DNA of 8,344 nt from assembly GCA_029051965.1 (NCBI GenBank), contig JAIDJZ010000174.1:1-8344 (forward strand), given 5' to 3'. Each line of letters begins with the position of its first letter. The first letter of the stretch is position 1. Origin of the DNA: Paramuribaculum sp. (lineage in GTDB: Bacteria; Bacteroidota; Bacteroidia; Bacteroidales; Muribaculaceae). A program made the position numbers and the translations under genes. Below the pieces are notes generated by a model, which saw only the letters and a list, made by a program, of their open reading frames with translations, searched no databases and was not told where the DNA came from. This document shows positions 6,285 through 8,344 of the stretch, piece by piece.

Positions 6285-8195
6285 ATGACGCAGTCTCTCA
6301 CTCCTCACTCGGTACTTAAGAAATACTGGGGCTACGATTCGTTTCGCGAGCTCCAGCTTCCGATCATTGAGTCTGTGCTGAGGGGAGAGGATACGCTCGG
6401 TCTGCTTCCGACCGGCGGGGGCAAGTCGCTCACGTTTCAGATTCCGGCGATGATTCTTCCGGGTCTGACGCTTGTTGTCACTCCGCTGATCTCGCTGATG
6501 AAGGATCAGGTCGACAATCTTCGTTCGCGCGGGATCAGGGCGTGTGTGGTCCATTCGGGACTGTCGCGTAGCGAACAGAAGCTTGCAATGGACCGCTGTC
6601 GGTTCGGACATGCCAAAATGCTTTATCTTTCGCCCGAAAAGCTTCAGTCGAAGAGTTTTGTCGATGAGCTCGGGCGCATGGATGTCAGTCTGATTGTTGT
6701 CGATGAGGCCCATTGCATTTCGCAGTGGGGCTATGATTTCCGCCCCTCCTATCTCCGCATCGCAGAGCTTCGCCGCCGGTTTCCGGAGGCCCGCATGATG
6801 GCGCTGACGGCTTCGGCAACTCCAGAGGTGAGCGCCGACATCATGGACCGTCTTGAATTCCGCGGACGGCGCATGTTTGTCAAGAGTTTCGCGCGGAGCA
6901 ATATTTCCTATGTCGTCCGTTTTGCCGACCATAAGCAGGATATGCTGCTCAGGGTGTTGCGCAACACTTCGGGGAGTGCGATCGTCTATGTCCGGTCGCG
7001 AAAGCGCACGCGCGAGATTGCCGAGCTGCTTGTCGCGGAGTCGGTCTCCGCTGAGTTCTACCATGCAGGCCTGTCGGCGGAGGAGAAAAATGAGCGTCAG
7101 AACAGATGGAAGTCGGGTCAGACGCGGGTTATTGTGGCCACGAATGCTTTCGGAATGGGTATTGACAAGCCTGATGTCAGAACGGTCGTCCATGTCGATC
7201 TTCCGTCGTCGCTCGAGGAGTACTATCAGGAGGCTGGCCGCGCAGGCCGCGACGGGGAGCCGGCTTTTGCGGTCGTCATTGCTTCAGCGGCCGATAAGGC
7301 CACGCTGACGCGGCGTCTTAATGAGGCGTTTCCGGATAAGGATACGATCCGGCGTGTCTATGAGCTGGCTTGCAATTTTCTGGAGATAGCTGTCGGGTCG
7401 GGCTACGGGAGGATGGAGGAGTTTGATTTCACGCTTTTCTGCGAGCGTTTCCGTCTGAATCCGCGGATTGCGCGGAGTGCTCTGGGTCTGCTGACGAGCG
7501 CGGGCTACATAGAGTATGTCGACGAGATCTCGACCCGCTCGCGGCTGATGGTCACGATGGATAAGCATGAGCTTTATTCATTGAATGTCAGCGAGAGGGC
7601 CGACCGTGTCTTTCAGATGATCCTTCGCTCCTACACGGGGCTGTTTGCAGATTACGTCAATATCTCGGAGACGTTGCTTGCGAGCCGGCTGCAGATGTCG
7701 TCGAAGCATCTTTATGAGGCTCTGCTCGAACTTAGCCGCAGGCATGCGGTCAGTTATGTGCCTCAGAAGACATCGCCCTATCTGATTTTTACGACTTCGC
7801 GCGAGCTGCCCAAGCATGTTCAGTTGCCGCGGAGTGTCTATGAGGATATGCGTCAGCGTATGGAGAAGCGCATCGAGGCGATGAAGAGGTTTGTGTTTAA
7901 TGGCGAACGGTGTCGTGTGGCCGCGATGCTGCAATATTTCGGAGAGGAGGATGCCGGGGAGTGTGGAACGTGTGATGTGTGCCGCAGTCGCCGCAAGGCC
8001 GGCCGGCAGTCGGATGCCGACCGACAGGGTCTGATGCGGGAAATCGTCAGAATCGCGGGGCAGCCCCGGCCTACGACGGTCGACTACATTGCTTCGCAGC
8101 TGTCGGTCAGTGCCGAATCGCTGCTGCCGCTGATCCGTGAGCTTATGGATGCTGGGCAGGTGAGGGTCGAGGGGCTGGTTGTGTCGGCCTGCTGA
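6285..8195 (+). CDS. recQ: ATP-dependent DNA helicase RecQ (no HRDC domain)
   Basis: Superfamily 2 helicase that unwinds DNA 3' to 5', supplying single strands for RecJ and recombinase loading. In 636 residues: motif 0 FRELQ (20-24), Walker A TGGGKS (43-48), Walker B DEAH (140-143) followed by the RecQ aromatic-rich loop CISQWGYDFRP (144-154), TASATP, and motif VI QEAGRAGRDG (315-324). A zinc cluster has Cys 543, 560, 563 and 566, the same C-X16-C-X2-C-X2-C spacing as E. coli RecQ (380-403). It sits about 160 residues later than in E. coli: roughly 200 residues, with winged-helix-like stretches such as ALGLLTSAGYIEYVDE, lie between helicase and zinc cluster. After the cluster there is only a ~70-residue tail that ends in a helix-turn-helix-like segment; the HRDC domain is absent. 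The ATG at 6285 is 8 bp after recJ, so both are likely on one mRNA. No terminator is evident before the convergent gene. Confidence 0.96.
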   Translation: MTQSLTPHSVLKKYWGYDSFRELQLPIIESVLRGEDTLGLLPTGGGKSLTFQIPAMILPGLTLVVTPLISLMKDQVDNLRSRGIRACVVHSGLSRSEQKLAMDRCRFGHAKMLYLSPEKLQSKSFVDELGRMDVSLIVVDEAHCISQWGYDFRPSYLRIAELRRRFPEARMMALTASATPEVSADIMDRLEFRGRRMFVKSFARSNISYVVRFADHKQDMLLRVLRNTSGSAIVYVRSRKRTREIAELLVAESVSAEFYHAGLSAEEKNERQNRWKSGQTRVIVATNAFGMGIDKPDVRTVVHVDLPSSLEEYYQEAGRAGRDGEPAFAVVIASAADKATLTRRLNEAFPDKDTIRRVYELACNFLEIAVGSGYGRMEEFDFTLFCERFRLNPRIARSALGLLTSAGYIEYVDEISTRSRLMVTMDKHELYSLNVSERADRVFQMILRSYTGLFADYVNISETLLASRLQMSSKHLYEALLELSRRHAVSYVPQKTSPYLIFTTSRELPKHVQLPRSVYEDMRQRMEKRIEAMKRFVFNGERCRVAAMLQYFGEEDAGECGTCDVCRSRRKAGRQSDADRQGLMREIVRIAGQPRPTTVDYIASQLSVSAESLLPLIRELMDAGQVRVEGLVVSAC

Positions 8196-8229
8196 CGTCC
8201 GGATCGTTTTTGGGGAATGCGGGGGAGTG

Positions 8230-8344
8230 TCAGTCGGCCGGAGTTATTGTGATGGCAAATCCTCCGGAGGCGGCTTCTTTGATTTTCAGTCGGGTTTTTG
8301 AGTTTACTTTTTTAGTTTCGATGACGTAGCTCTGAGGGTTTGTC
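8230..8344 (-). CDS. C-terminal end of an unidentified protein, possibly a glycoside hydrolase
   Basis: On the - strand, an open frame enters from the window edge and stops with TGA at 8232-8230, giving 37 residues that begin TNPQSYVIETKKVNSKTRLK and end EAASGGFAITITPAD. The pattern of an Asn-Pro-x-x-Tyr strand, a Val-x-x-x-Thr-x-Leu strand, a Gly-Gly turn and a final beta strand resembles the beta-sandwich tail of GH97-type alpha-glucosidases/alpha-galactosidases, which commonly end near an APGGGFA-like turn. This is recalled similarity over a short stretch, not an alignment. The gene converges on recQ with 34 bp between stops. Confidence 0.5.
   Translation of the reverse strand, partial: TNPQSYVIETKKVNSKTRLKIKEAASGGFAITITPAD

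Noticed and set aside
6219..7193. 324-codon open frame on the - strand opposite recQ
   Set aside because: It lies across the conserved helicase motifs of recQ and its own product shows no family signature.
1..8344. A new defence, mobile or CRISPR-type system
   Set aside because: Genes are recognisable housekeeping families apart from one small membrane protein and an edge fragment; there are no transposases, integrases, toxin-antitoxin pairs, spaced direct repeats or tRNA-bounded islands.

Overview
The window reads as ordinary chromosomal DNA of a Bacteroidota (Bacteroidales) bacterium of moderate GC content, plausibly Muribaculaceae-like. The evidence is two promoter-like boxes matching the Bacteroidota -7 consensus TAnnTTTG, A-rich start regions without Shine-Dalgarno sequences, a zinc-finger-less TopA C-terminus, and a RecQ with the domain order I associate with Bacteroidota. 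The family-level placement is inference; the phylum is fairly secure.

Layout from left to right, all on the + strand except the last fragment. (1) The C-terminal ~300 residues of DNA topoisomerase I (topA), cut by the window edge. (2) After 22 bp, an S4-domain RluA-family pseudouridine synthase, probably co-transcribed with topA. (3) A 154-bp gap with a TAnnTTTG promoter flanked by two small palindromes, driving a complete class I [4Fe-4S] fumarase. (4) A 131-residue DUF4190-like membrane protein with a proline-rich N-terminus, followed by a strong hairpin-plus-T-tract terminator. (5) A 424-bp region holding that terminator, a second promoter-like box and a ~200-nt leader with a degenerate inverted-repeat element and a 24-nt pyrimidine tract. 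(6) A recJ-recQ pair separated by 8 bp. (7) The C-terminal 37 codons of a gene on the - strand, converging on recQ, whose tail resembles a glycoside hydrolase.

The genes fall into three functional groups. RecJ (5'-3' single-strand exonuclease) and RecQ (3'-5' helicase) can work together in DNA end resection for RecF-type recombination, and their tight spacing implies shared expression. TopA plus the pseudouridine synthase form a housekeeping nucleic-acid unit. The fumarase belongs to central carbon metabolism, in Bacteroidales typically the reductive succinate branch used in anaerobic growth.

I see no mobile element, CRISPR array, tRNA, rRNA or phage gene, and no convincing new multi-gene system. 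The points most worth a second look are the recJ leader, the RecQ domain order, the palindromes around the fumarase promoter, and the small proline-rich membrane protein.
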